This document shows, one piece after another, positions 10,800-22,175 of a stretch of DNA of 64,000 nucleotides; positions within the stretch are counted from its first letter, which is position 1, and each line of letters begins with the position of its first letter. Location: assembly GCA_030435675.1 (NCBI GenBank), contig CM059624.1, positions 1,450,769 to 1,514,768 on the forward strand. The letters run 5' to 3'. The DNA is from Steinernema hermaphroditum. Lineage: Eukaryota; Nematoda; Chromadorea; Rhabditida; Steinernematidae. The notes beneath the pieces were generated by a model that saw only the letters and a program-made list of their open reading frames with translations, searched no databases and was not told where the DNA came from. The position numbers were made by a program, and so were the translations under genes.

Positions 10800-11901
10800 A
10801 TTGTCTTGAAATGCCCTCATTTGGTCTTTAATTTGTGTCGCCAACGATCGGTCGGATCATCCGTTCGCTCTATTTGAAGCTCGCTTAACTGCGCGGTCAT
10901 TCTTGGCCTTTAGTTTTGGCGCAATGATCGTTCCCGGCTCCCAGAAGGCCAGTTATCTTGCATGGTGAACGCCATTAATTCAAAAGTAAATATATTATCT
11001 TGAAATGCCCTCATTTTGTGTCGAATTCTGATGATGCAGGCAGTTGCTATTCCATATGTGTTGTTTAAACGCTTAGTGCTGCACTTAAACGGCTTGTGAA
11101 ACCGCAAACACGAGCAGGTGAAAATCTGGTGATCGATGGTCGACGCTTGAACGAACACTATCCTATTCTCCACCGCATGTTGTAGATTAACTGGAGGTAG
11201 TAAGCTCATAAGGGAGTGTTCTTTTTCGAAGGTTTGCGCGCAATTCTAAAATGGTCTCATTATCCAGAGAAACGCGGCTGTCTGCACCTCTGTATTGTTT
11301 AACATTATTTGCTTTTCCTTGACCTGATGTATTGGGTTGCTACATTGCAAGTGACGCTGTTCCTTAAGTTCCCTAAGAACGTTCCCTAAGTTCGCAATGC
11401 TTTGTGCTCCAAATAGATACACTATTGTAGTCAGTTAATTCCACCCAAAATTATAACGACTTTTTTGCATTCCTACTTGGCCGACCGTTTTGTTTTGACG
11501 GTCCTTGATCTGGCACCTTGCCATTCCGCGAGGCAAGGGAGTACGAGCTGCCTATAGCATTAATTGTGTGATGGACATTGACTTCTTCAACTACGTACAC
11601 CTGTTAAACGCACTTATCGCTATGTTCGACCCGTCCCACTCGGCACCATGTATCGCTCACAGCTACCATTTTGTTTTCCCCACAGCGACCTGTCCTAGAC
11701 TGGGGCCAGATAAATACGGAATTGAGAAATAGCCCTGTGACCGTGACCGCGATTGTATATCAGCTGTATTTTGAGCATTTTTGCACGGAGAATCTTGTTC
11801 AACAGGCGAAATATCGAGCTTTACTTTTCGTGCTTCAGGTCGTTGAAATTGAAACATCTCTGGGCATCACTGAACGGACACCATCGCGGGCATACCTCGA
11901 G
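10800..11901. other. Intergenic with repeat A and a duplicated 3' flank
   Basis: Starts with the R4 3' flank, then repeat A (10830-10955), then a second copy of the R4 3' flank (10985-11023). The remainder up to R5 shows no gene. Confidence 0.5.
10830..10955 (+). repeat. Dispersed repeat A between two copies of the R4 3' flank
   Basis: Reads 'aacgatcggtcgg' to 'ggcgcaatgatcg' and 'ggctcccagaaggcc', the landmarks of family A. The flanks 10792-10840 and 10985-11023 are similar to each other ('cttgaaatgccctcatttt'), so the element sits between duplicated host DNA. Confidence 0.75.
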
Positions 11902-12952
11902 ATGGATCTGTGCGCTATTATCATAGGAACGCTGTATTTTCTCTTGTCATTTACATTTTTGGTCCTAAATGGAACAATCATCTTCGTAAGTAAGAAACTA
12001 TCGCCAGTTTAAAAACGATCCGCTTCTAGGTGCTGTCTACAAATAAGGAATTCAGAACGAGTACCTATCGAATTATCAAGACACTTTGTTTTTCGTGCAT
12101 GCTACAGTTGGTGTCTTTTTGGATTGGAGGTATAATGACCATCTCTCAGAGTACTTTGAATTATTATCTGGATCGGGTAAGCGCATGCCTATAAGACCTA
12201 GTCCTACAGTGATCATTAACCTCCGTCCAGAAAGCGTTCTTTTCAATTAGCACTGCCTTTTAGGTACTTGGGGTTCTAGTCGAGTCTTCATGGTTCTTCT
12301 ACGTCTCTATCTCGCTTACATTGGCAGTGGATCGACTCCTGGTCTTCATCTGTATTAGGTCATCTGACTTCTCCATAATCACAACCATCCTTCTCGGATT
12401 GTCCTGGCTATTCTTCCTATGCATAGTAGTAGCAATGGGTCTTCAACTATTTGGTTATACGTATGAGCACCATGGAATGGTGTATCAGTGGGGTTACACG
12501 TCCACTAGTGGTTCGAGGATAGTTATGAAAATGGAGCCTTACTTTGATATGGGAGTCTTCGCCATGATCTTCACGATCTATTCCGTTCTTTGCGTATATC
12601 TATTCAAGGTATCCCAGAATGATTCAGCGCTGATCAGCGATTTTAGATCAAAGCATCGACGAAAAATAACTCAGCCTTCTTCAAATCAGAGATGCGGATA
12701 TTCCTGGTTGCCGTTCTGTCCTTCACCTACGAAACGGTGTTTGTTGTATGGAGTTTCTGGGTTCCGACCAAAATCCTGCGAGAGAAAGGCATGTACATCT
12801 TTCTAAATTTGACATGGATTATTGAATGCGGAATGTTTGCATCACTGACGCTGGTCATCAATGTCTCCTTGAGGAGAAAAATACTCTCTGCGATTGGAAT
12901 AAATCAAGGAAAAACGATAGATGTTGTTGTCTTGACTACACGGCTTGAATAA
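11902..12952 (+). CDS. R5: 7TM chemoreceptor-like protein, 4 exons
   Basis: Predicted 293 residues from exons 11902-11985, 12030-12176, 12264-12608 and 12647-12952. Exon 1 begins MDLCAIIIG as in R4. TM3 is followed by AVDRLLVFICIRS. The loop after TM4 reads GYTYEHHGMVYQWGY, and the loop before TM5 has KMEPYFDMGVF. Exon 4 gives TM6 (SFTYETVFVVWSFWVP) and TM7 (LTWIIECGMFASLTLVIN). The TAA stop overlaps AATAAA (12951-12956). R4, R5 and R6 are consecutive, same-strand and mutually similar, which fits tandem duplication. Confidence 0.9.
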
Positions 12953-13612
12953 TAAACAGGTGTTCGCTAATGTCCTTAAATCATATTGGATATAAATGTC
13001 TTCTTCAGTGATTTATGTGTCAGGACTTTCTCATCAATGCGGGTGCTCCTGGAACTACCAATTATCTCACCGCCGCCGATCTCCCTGAGCATCCGGTCGG
13101 TCTCTTTCTCATCGTCCCTTCCCTCCTGTTCTCATGTCCGTAGAATCATGTTAAAGCAGAGATGCTAAGTGAGCACCCCTGTGTTGAAGCACATAAAAAG
13201 AGCCAAGAAAGAGTGCAAACCCGGGGCATTGTAAGCGCACAAAGAGACCTTAAGCACAGCCGCCTTTAACTATCTTTGAAGCGGTTATTTCAGCACATTC
13301 CCTTGAAGCAAGATGTCAAAAGGCTCTTTTGTACCAAGAACTTTAAAATCTTTCATCTGACTCGTTTTGTTACTAGAACGATCCAATAGCGTGTTTATCT
13401 ATAAAAGCTCAGACGAATGACGCTGACATCATCGAGTCCTCGGAAACGATTCGGACGATGCGTAAGATAAAGAAGTTCGGATGCGCATGTTTATAATCGT
13501 CCTGTCGGACAAATATATTCCAAGAATTTCGAATCAAAACATAGCAATTATGACGAAAGACACCTCCACGTAACATTTAGTCCACTCCGATCATCTTCGA
13601 ATACATTTAATA
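12953..13612. other. Intergenic, no gene seen
   Basis: About 650 nt between R5 and R6 with no exon-like or repeat-like pattern that I can support. Confidence 0.45.
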
Positions 13613-14606
13613 ATGACAACCGGGTGGTTCCCTGTCATCGTCGGACTGTCCTACTTCATCATATCCGCAATATTGCTTGTCCTAAATGGCCTACTATTGA
13701 TAGTAACATATCCAGATTTTGTTTGTAAATAACCGCGATGGCATTTAGGCACTTTTCACAAATAAAGACTTCAATACCAGCACATATAGGATTATAAAAA
13801 CCCTGTGTTTTTCCTGCATTTTACAATTAGTCCCATTTGCCTTTGGTGGGATTATGACTATAAGTCAAAGTTTCTTCCATGTCTACTTGGACAGGGTACA
13901 TCAACAAGGCAAAACATATGTCAAACATATGCCCTTTTAGGTCCTTGGTATAATAATCGAATCGTCCTGGTTGTTCTACGTCTGCATCTCACTAACCTTA
14001 GCTGTCGATCGGTTTCTTATCTTCGTACATCCCAGCTGCACAACTCTGGCAACCATACTTCTTGGATCTTCTTGGCTGTTCTGGATATCAACTATGGTCG
14101 TCATGTCTCTCCCAGGATTTGGCTACACTTATAAACACCCGCTAGGCTACTATTTGTGGATGTGGAATGCCGGAAGTGGATCAGCCGTAGTGGCTGAGAT
14201 CGAACCCTTTTTTGACGTTAGTGTTTTCATTGTGATATTCGTCATGTACGCCATTGTTGTTCGGAAGATAATGCAGGTGAGTGTAGCGAAATAACGACAA
14301 TAAACCTCTTCGGTTTAGCTCAAAAGGACAGCAACATCGTCTTCATACCGGACAGAACTAAGGATATGTGTGGTAGCTGCTGGGTCGTTTATATATGAAA
14401 CGCTCTTCATCGCAGTCACCTTCTGGATGCCTTTCGATGTGTTGGGCGAAAAGGAAATGTACGTTGTTCTAAATGTGATATGGATGATCGACTGTGGAAT
14501 GTTTGCATCTTTGACACTGGTGTTCAACACAGTCCTAAGAAGAAAAGTGATCTTGCTGGTGAAAGGAAACGATGTCATTCATGTTTCGAGCAATCGTGTG
14601 ACGTGA
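13613..14606 (+). CDS. R6: 7TM chemoreceptor-like protein, 4 exons
   Basis: Predicted 286 residues from exons 13613-13702, 13749-13895, 13941-14276 and 14319-14606. Exon 1 is 30 codons (TM1). Exon 2 reads ALFTNKDFNTSTYRIIKTLC and leads into TM2. Exon 3 has AVDRFLIFVHPS and a loop KHPLGYYLWMWNAGSGSAV; its last residues before the splice are RKIMQ instead of the usual HLLK. TM7 reads VIWMIDCGMFASLTLVFN. A piece of its exon 4 is copied 440 nt downstream (14882-14950). Confidence 0.88.
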
Positions 14607-14881
14607 TTAAAGATTTTGATCTTGACAGAGCATTGGGCGTGTGGACGATTTGCAGTTCTTTCTGATGAGACCACTAAGGAGCAGAGTCTACGGGCTATCC
14701 CCCTTATAACGGACCGGCTACTGGAGTCTTAGTGGAGCTACAGGGCCCTTAGTGCCCGCAGTTGAACATAAAGCGAACATATGTATGCGAACCTTTGCTT
14801 GCGGACTCTTAGCGCCATGAGAGAAATGGACTCATTAGAGAAAGAAAGGCAAGAAGAAGATTTTCAGCCAAAGTCAGAGTA

Positions 14882-14950
14882 AGTGTTGGGCAAAAAGGAA
14901 ATGTACGTTGTTCTAAATGTGATATGGATGATCGACTGTTGAATGTTTCT
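14882..14950 (+). pseudogene. Isolated copy of part of R6 exon 4
   Basis: About 66 nt repeat R6 14440-14507 with two or three mismatches (shared: 'gaaatgtacgttgttctaaa' and the following TM7 codons). In the copy the Gly codon GGA after Cys has become TGA. There are no flanking exons. This is a recent partial duplication. Confidence 0.9.
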
Positions 14951-16059
14951 TAAGATGGCTTTAGTGATTTGAACATAACTTTCGAAGAGTGTTAACATGA
15001 TTAAGTTTTCGCGTAAGCCCACGCTCTTTTGGCGTTAAATTTCACTAGTGTGTGCTTACCTAATCGACAAGGGGACACCAAAGTTGTGTATCGCGATTTC
15101 ACTTATGCATTTTTTTGTTGTTACATATGTGAGTCGGTCGTACCTTCGCGCTCTTTTTTCTCATTATATCGCTCCTACGTTTCACGTTACTTTAGTACTT
15201 GCTCTTGAAAACAGTTTTCCGCAATATGAGTTTTTCGATCGCAGTGGCCGTTTCTAAAAGAATTGTAAAAATTCTGTTGCCATCATTGAAAAGGTCTTTA
15301 TTAATGTACCATCAAACTAAGCAGGAGCGAGATAGACGTATGTGCACTGATTAATCTGGCCTCACTAAGAGTAAAGTTCAATTCCTGGTACATAAAGCCT
15401 TCGGATGATGAATAATAACTCAATTTGTAGCAAAACGTGGTAACCTGCAGATTGTCTTTTGACGTGAACGTGTACTTATGTGTCACACTCTACACCTTTA
15501 GAAACAAAACTGGAACAGGAACTACATTTCATTTTAATCAGTCATTGAATGACGCACTTTAAAGTCTAGACGCTGCTCTGGATCGAAGTCGACGATCAAT
15601 TGTAGTTCAGCAAGCTACAAATATAAAAGCGATAACAATTTACGTATCGATGCGTACATAACACTAAATCAAGCGCTTCGAATGGTAGGAGCGAACCTTA
15701 GAGACTCTAAAAGGGCTATAGCTGAGAGCAGCCATCAAGAGGACAGATGGTGCGTTGGTATCAGCTACGGATGCGGGTCAGCGCGATCGCTAATGGTTCA
15801 TTTGCGTCCATTAGCTTCGAGCATCCTTTTTTGCTCCGTTTTGGATTTGACATAACACGAAGGGTTTATTGATTACATGGATAAATTTGGAACCGTGTTC
15901 AAAGACACATAGACTTCGAAGGGAAATCGAGCTCGTTGTTCCTCCGGCTCGATTGTGGCTCACACTAGATCACTCATCAGATTGGTCGTTGTGAGGCTGC
16001 CAACCCGAAGGAGGGTGTTATAAACACAGATCCTGGGGGTAGATCCTGGATCCAGAAGT

Positions 16060-16170
16060 TGTGTCTTCACCGGTGAGACCACCAGGGCAACTTCTCTGCC
16101 CGATGTCGTAATTCTTGTTGTCAATGGTGGTGGAGCTACGGTATCTGGGTGTCCCAATTCCCTCATGAAA
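16060..16170 (+). repeat. Dispersed repeat B
   Basis: It shares 'gttgtcaatggtggtggagctac' style core (max identical run shorter) and 'gggtgtcccaattccctc' with the copies at 44455-44640 and 51065-51160. Boundaries are approximate. Confidence 0.6.
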
Positions 16171-16914
16171 TGTGATTAAAAGACCGATCAAAATATAGTG
16201 AGAGACTCCCTCAGAATCGAACGATATGAAAGTAAAGGGTATCCTGCTTTAATGTCTTAACGAATTCGTCATGTCAATCCGACATTTTAGATCATCACTC
16301 ATGAGTAATCTGCAAGGGTTGTAGGAAAAAAAAAACCCGACAGAAAAAGACACAGCTATGACAACACCTACCGCGAAACGTCTAGATTGGTATCTCGAAT
16401 CTCGATTGATTGGTAATTGGTATCTCGAAAAAATCACGTATTTCATTGCCATTTTAACAGTATGCAATCCTTTACTCAACATGTCGCCGCCATGCTCGAG
16501 TTTGGGAACTAGGAATAACCTATTGAATTTGTTCGCATTTTGTTATATTACCACATTTCTAAAATTGTTACGACGTTTTTCTTACGCTTGGCGGGTGTCA
16601 CTGTTCTAGCTGGTTTTTTTCACACATAATCATTCGCAGGTAATGGCAATGTCCTATCATGCTACGTAACCTAACTGCGCCGCACCTCTTTGCCGTACTC
16701 ATCCCATTGGATGAGCAGTTCGTCTTCTATGATCTCAAAAGTGCATACGTCTTACTTCAAGTGCCCATCCCACCTGTCTTCACTTGCGTGCCTATTAAAT
16801 TAGAGTTTCTCCAAGAGGTTTTGGGAAAACAAGTTAAATGTAGTAATAAACTCGAAAGCAGAAGTACAATCAGGTGAAAAAGACCTCACCAGCCGGCAGG
16901 GCAACACAGTCGCC

Positions 16915-17951
16915 ATGGTTGCTCTATTGCCTGTCGTCATCGGGACATGCTACCTTTTTTCGGCTTCTATTATGTTCGCTCTCAATGGCCTACTCTTTTT
17001 GGTAAGTTATTTATACACACCATGTCCATAGCAATGGATTTTGCAGGCGCTGCTGCTCAAGAAGGACTACAAAAAAAGCACCTTCAGGGTGATTATGAGT
17101 CTGAATGTCTCTTGCATGCTGCAGCTGTTCGTGCTGGCCTGTGGCGGGATTATGACAATCGCCCAGACGAACTTCGACGAGAACCTCGATAAGGTATCCA
17201 GTTGTGTGAATCTTTTCATCTATCGGCTAAGTTCCAGATCCTAGGCGCGATAATGCAAGGTTCTTGGCTATTTTACGTCGGTATAACACTGGTTTTAAGT
17301 GTTGACCGTTTGTTAGTATTTGTTCGGCCAAGGCCGGCCTTCTTCTCGAATTTGACAAATATTCTTATGGCGCTATGTTGGCTTTTTGGAATAGCACTCT
17401 TCATTCTCTTCTTATGTCCTGGCTACGGATATACTTACAAAGTTCGAGGGAACTACTATTTTTGGACCTATAACAATGAAGATGGATCTCAGACTGTTTC
17501 ACTTATCGAGCCTTACTTTGACCTTCCAGTCTTGGCTAGTGTCTTCATAATATATCTGTTCGTCTTTGCTTATATCATGAAGGTTTAGGCATCAATTAAT
17601 ATCATGTATATTATACGATCTTTCTAGGTGAGGAAGTCGTCTAATAGGCAGTCGAGCTCACTCTCACAAGAGAAGAAAGTGCTTCTTGTGGCTGTTGTCT
17701 CATGCGCTTATGAATTGAACTTTGTTCTCTCCGGGTTCTGGCTGCCGGTTGAATTAATTGGTCCACGAGCGAAGTGCATAACTTTCAGCTTCCTATGGAT
17801 TATCGAGTGTGGAATGTTCGTTATAGCGACCTTCATAATCAGTGCTAATTTGCGGAGGAAAACCTTTGATTTGCTGAGGAACAACACGAAAGTTATTATG
17901 GTATCGTCTGTCCAGAAGACTAAGTCCAGAGTTACAGTGACGGCAATATAA
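16915..17951 (+). CDS. R7: 7TM chemoreceptor-like protein, 4 exons
   Basis: Predicted 300 residues from exons 16915-17001, 17047-17193, 17238-17582 and 17628-17951. It belongs with R13 to a distinct subgroup: exon 2 starts ALLLKKDYKKSTFRVIMSLN and contains NVSCMLQLFVLACGGIMT; TM3 has VLSVDRLLVFVRP; the loop after TM4 is LCPGYGYTYK; exon 4 begins VRKSSNRQSSS. TM7 is LWIIECGMFVIATFIIS. The first codon of exon 4 is GTG directly after the acceptor tttctag. AATAAA appears only about 60 nt after the stop. Confidence 0.88.
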
Positions 17952-18070
17952 ATAGCCGCACCTCCTTGTATAAATTCTCGGTTGCCTATCTACCCTGGGT
18001 TTTAAAAAATGAGCAATAAACCAAGGGCACTATCAGATGTTTAATTTATCGAGCAACATTCTTGACGACA

Positions 18071-19202
18071 TTATTTGACGACATTCATTGACAAGCTCGA
18101 TACTGTAGACTGTTTCTTTCTTTGTATCACATCCAAGACTTTTCTTCTCAGAGTTCCATTCACAATGAGTGTTAATAGTACAAACAGGCCACATTCCAGA
18201 ATCCATCCAGCATTTAGAGCCACATCCCAAGCGATGTTTTGTTTTGGGTCGTTTATTGGACCCCAAAAGGCCATAATCACCGACAGCGCTTCGAGAATGA
18301 AGGCAAACATGGCGCTGAGAAGGATCTTTATCTCGGATTTAAGTGATCCTAACTGGGTGGAGTTCGAGAATTTCATCTAAAGTCATAGTGAAGAGAAGAG
18401 AAGAGAAGAGAAGAGAAGAGAAGAGAAGAGAAGAGAAGAGAAGAGAAGAGAAGAGAAGAGAAGAGAAGAGAAGAGAAGAGAAGAGAAGAGAAGAGAAGAG
18501 AAGAGAAGAGAAGAGAAGAGAAGCTTCCAGTCAACTAACCTTCACAAGATAGGCGAAAATTATTAAATAAATAACAAATTCCATTATAAAAGCTCCCAAA
18601 TCTACGAATGGCTGTACTGCTATCAACACAGAAGATCCATTTTCGTCCGTGTAGAGCCACAAGAGGAAGATGTCGTTTTTTCCGTAAGTGCACCCAAATC
18701 CCGGTAGATTGAGGAGCACGAACAATAAGATCCATAACAGCCATGTTATTGAAAGGAGAATGGTAGTGACGAAGCGGTAATCAGCAGATCTGGGACATAA
18801 GAATATGAGAAGTCGATCCACAGCTAAAGTTAACGCGACTCCTACATACAAAAGCCATGCTGACTGGATCAAAGCTCCAAGCGCCTAAGAAGTAGAATGT
18901 TTTTTTCAAATCTCAAGATTTTTTACCTTATCCAGGTAATAATTAAAGACACTTTGAGCCATGGTCATCACTCCACCGATTCCAAAAACGAACGATTGCA
19001 TCATGCAAGCCGTAGTGAGGCACTTAATTACTTGATATGTGCTGGTTCGATATTCCTTGCTCAACATCAATGTCTACAAGCATCATTATTATTGGTTTTT
19101 AGTGACTTGACATACCACAAGAAACAAACTGTTAAGCGAGAACATGACAAGAGCTAGAAGAACATAAGCCAGTCCAACAAATATGTGAAGAAAGCCGGCC
19201 AT
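18071..19202 (-). CDS. R8: 7TM chemoreceptor-like protein with a microsatellite in intron 3
   Basis: Predicted 294 residues from exons 19202-19116, 19073-18927, 18884-18540 and 18376-18071. Upstream in-frame Met codons exist (19331), but the Met at 19202 yields the usual 29-codon exon 1 (MAGFLHIFVGLAYVLLALVM). Exon 3 has AVDRLLIFLCPRSADY and the loop GCTYGKNDIFLLWLY. TM7 is AGWILECGLFVLLTLIVN. Intron 3 is 163 nt because of a (GAAGA)n tract, which on the coding strand is a roughly 130-nt pure pyrimidine run ending shortly before the acceptor gactttag. Confidence 0.88.
18391..18521 (+). repeat. Microsatellite (GAAGA)n, about 26 units
   Basis: Uninterrupted 5-nt repeats from about 18391 to 18521 on the plus strand, fully inside intron 3 of the minus-strand gene R8. 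Confidence 0.97.
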
Positions 19203-20654
19203 GTGAATACTTAAAACGTATCGAATGCCGCCTGTTGTTGACAACCCCTTTATAAAAACGTTAATTATTAACATTGTTATCTGCTTCTTTGATGTGATTT
19301 CGTAACCAGCGAACACCTGTCTTTCAGACATGAAAATCAGTTTAAAGTTTGAATTATGATACCCAGGCTCTGTTCAACTGGACCGAGTGTAATCAGATTC
19401 GGAAAAAACCAGCGTGTATCAGTCATTATGGACTCGGAAAGATTTTTACTTCGAGGGTTAATGGTGGTACAGCGCGTGTGGGTCGCTGTCTGATCAGCAG
19501 ATCCATATGTAAGCTACCGGCCCGCGGCGGAGAATCCCGGAGGCCTTACACAAACGAATCAATGTTTCGATTTCCTTCTGAACTGAGTTTCGTTCTTCTG
19601 TTGACGCGGAAAATCTTATGCATGGTCCCGCAACGAAAGTTTTGGGCGCGAAAAGTGCCTAGCGGCCGACTTGCAATGGGATTTTCTGAGTTCATAGGTC
19701 TGAGGTCTGAGGTCGTAATATACCAGCTTCGCATATTAGAAGCTTCTATTGAATGCGCAGGGCAAAACTTCATGAGCCTACAGGTTCCTTTGCCGGTATG
19801 GCTTATCACTCTTCGTCAGAAGACGATTTGGATTCAGATCTGTTTGTTATTTGCTTGTCTATTTAGCTATTCTGAAGGTCAAATATCAAAAACACGATCA
19901 ATATTGAGGACAGTCTCCGCGGGGAACAACACTGTTATCGCAAAAACGTATAGGATCTGTGGATCTGTGGAAACTCAGCGAATTCCGTTAATTCAGGGCG
20001 CAGAGCCTGTACATAGAACAGTTGTACGGCTTCTGTTTTCATCAAAATCGTGAAACTGCACGAGATTTTTACGATTCTCTGCCGGAACTCCACAATTCCA
20101 TTGTAAATCGACCGTTAGGCACATTTCGCACCGAAAAATTTTCGTTGCGGGACCATTCCCCTTTTTTGCATAAGACTTTCCGCGTCGACTATATTCACTT
20201 CGTTGCTCTTCCTCGTTTATTTATTTGTACCTCCAGACGCACTTAATTCAAACATACAATTTGTCTTAGAAATCATAGAAATAGGAAAACAACAATTTTG
20301 ACAATCAGTCTCATCAAGTATTCAAGACAGCAACGGTGCTTTCCTCTGATTTGTATTCAATGCCACTTTGGCTATGCCTGGTTCATTTAAATTTAACACA
20401 TAACTGACGGTTGGTGATATACCTTCCTTTTGCTCAGGGTTTGGAATTTTTCCCTGAACTGCGCGCCACCACGCACCTCCGTTAGAAATTTATGCATTAC
20501 CTTATTTTCCCTCACCGTCGCGAAATTATCGCATGTTGTGACGTTTTTTTCGGATATGACTGAACACATAACAAAGATAAGTGTATTATAATTATTGGAC
20601 GCACCAAGGATCATACACGGATGTAGTTCATTGAGCATACAAACGGCGTGGGCA
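19203..20654. other. Intergenic; foldback element
   Basis: The 234-codon plus-strand open frame (19349-20053) overlaps one arm of the inverted repeat at 19599-20192 and has no recognisable domain. I interpret the interval as repeat-derived. Confidence 0.5.
19599..20192. mobile_element. Foldback / MITE-like element with ~80-nt inverted arms
   Basis: The left arm 19599-19675 and the right arm about 20111-20192 are imperfect reverse complements. Shared landmarks in the left-arm orientation are 'gacgcggaaa', 'tcttatgca', 'tggtcccgcaacgaaa' and 'gtgcctagcgg'. The arms are separated by about 440 nt with no transposase. I see no clear target-site duplication. Confidence 0.7.
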
Positions 20655-21654
20655 ATGGAATCACTATGTCCACTGATCATCGGGATATGCTACCTTGTAT
20701 TGGCCGTGACCTTATTTGTTGCTAATGCTGTCCTGTTTGCGGTAAGAAGATACCCAAAAGCATTTGACGAAATCTGTCTCCTAGGTTGTGATGAGTCACA
20801 AGGAGTTCAAAACCACTACGTTCAGAATAATCAAGAGCATTTGTGTGGCCTGCATGATGCAGCTGTTTGCGTTGGCTGTTGGAGGAATGATGACCATCGC
20901 ACAGACGAATTTTGACTACTACTTGGACAAGGTAGCTTTTGAAATGTATGCGCATCCTGTAGATAAGGTTTTCAGGTACTAGGAGTTATCATCGAATCAG
21001 GATGGTGTCTCTACGTGGCACTTTCGCTGACCCTGGCTGTGGACCGTCTTCTGATATTTACAGGTCCTCGTACGAGGTTCTACTCGGTCGTAACGACTTT
21101 GCTTTTATCTCTTTCCTGGCTCATATGGCTCTTTCTGGTCGTACTTTTGTCTTTACCAGGATTTGGAGTTTCGTACGGTGATGGAGAGACGTACTACTTT
21201 TGGGAGTACAACGAAGAGGAGGGATCCCAAATTTTGGCCAATGTTGATCCTTTCTATGATCTTGCCATGTTTACGGCAACATTTGTCATCTATTTGATCC
21301 TATTTGGATATCTTCTAAAGGTAAAAACGGGCTTTTTATAACAAGAGTGACTAAGCGATTCAGCTGAAAAGATCATCGGCCGCTGAATCAGGTCTGTTCA
21401 AGGCAGAAATGAGGATCTTTGTCGTCGCTGTTGTGTCGTTTTCTAATGAAGTGGTTTATGAAGTGTTCGGTTACTTTGCGGAAGTCTCGGATCACGCCTA
21501 CGTCGACGTTGTTCTGAACGTGGCTTGGCTCATCGAATGTGGACTGTTCGCGGTACTCACGTTGATCATAAACAAGAATCTGAGAAAAAAAATTGCGATT
21601 ATGTTGTCGAGGAAGAGTAATGTTGTGTTTGTCGTCAGTAGTAGTAAGAAATGA
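20655..21654 (+). CDS. R9: 7TM chemoreceptor-like protein, 4 exons
   Basis: Predicted 289 residues from exons 20655-20741, 20785-20931, 20976-21320 and 21364-21654. It belongs to the subgroup with R10, R14, R15 and R16, marked in exon 4 by SFSNEVVYEVFGYFAEVS and a YVDVVLNVAWLIECGLF TM7. Exon 2 has HKEFKTTTFRIIKSICVACMM; exon 3 has AVDRLLIFTGPRT and GFGVSYGDGETYYFWEY. The protein ends in a Ser/Lys tail. An AATAAA lies at 21668-21673. Same orientation as the damaged neighbour R10. Confidence 0.88.
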
Positions 21655-22175
21655 AAATCTGAATAGCAATAAAGTGAATAGATAAACGTATAATTTTGTC
21701 GGCGAACGTTCAACTGCATAGAACAAACATGAGTCTAACCGATGGACTAACATTCAGTGTTCAGACTGCGTGGCGAGGCGGTAGAGTCCCGGCTCTACGG
21801 TGTTTCAAGCCTTCTGGGAGTGGGTTTCTGCAGTCGCTGTTTGTAATGCATAGCTGCGGAACCGTCAAGAAAACCTTTGGGCTATAAATTTCTGCCCTCG
21901 TCTGTGATATCGAGCAATAAATCTTACGTAAAGTGTTTGGTGGTAAGAGTGAATATGTGTTACAAGCCCATCACATGTATGTCCTATTCGCTTCTTCGTC
22001 GTTTCATTTGCTTGATTTAAGCAAATATAGAGACAGAAAACCGTTTCTCCGGGCATTCGGAGAGGCTTACCGTCTGTTTGACGCAAAATAACAGGGTAAA
22101 ATTTGATTACATAAACTTCTGCGAACAATGATCACTTAAGAAAGACGAATACATTCTTGATTTCCGGTTTGGAAA
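21655..22175. other. Intergenic with a repeat A fragment
   Basis: 21768-21840 resembles the distal end of repeat A ('tggcgaggcggtagag', 'caagccttctgggag'). Nothing else is seen. Confidence 0.45.

Larger units (their letters stand above)
14607..16914. other. Long intergenic stretch, exon relic and repeat B only
   Basis: 2.3 kb with the R6 exon-4 fragment at 14882-14950 and a repeat B copy at 16060-16170. The other open frames (for example 15960-16166 minus) run through the repeat or show no family pattern. Confidence 0.5.

Noticed and set aside
18391..18521. Short-period tandem repeat considered as a CRISPR-like array
   Set aside because: Uniform 5-nt units without spacers in a eukaryotic intron; a plain microsatellite.
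19349..20053. 234-codon open frame, the longest outside the receptor exons
   Set aside because: It runs into the arm of an inverted repeat, shows no domain, no conserved motif and no exon partner; more likely a chance frame in a mobile element.
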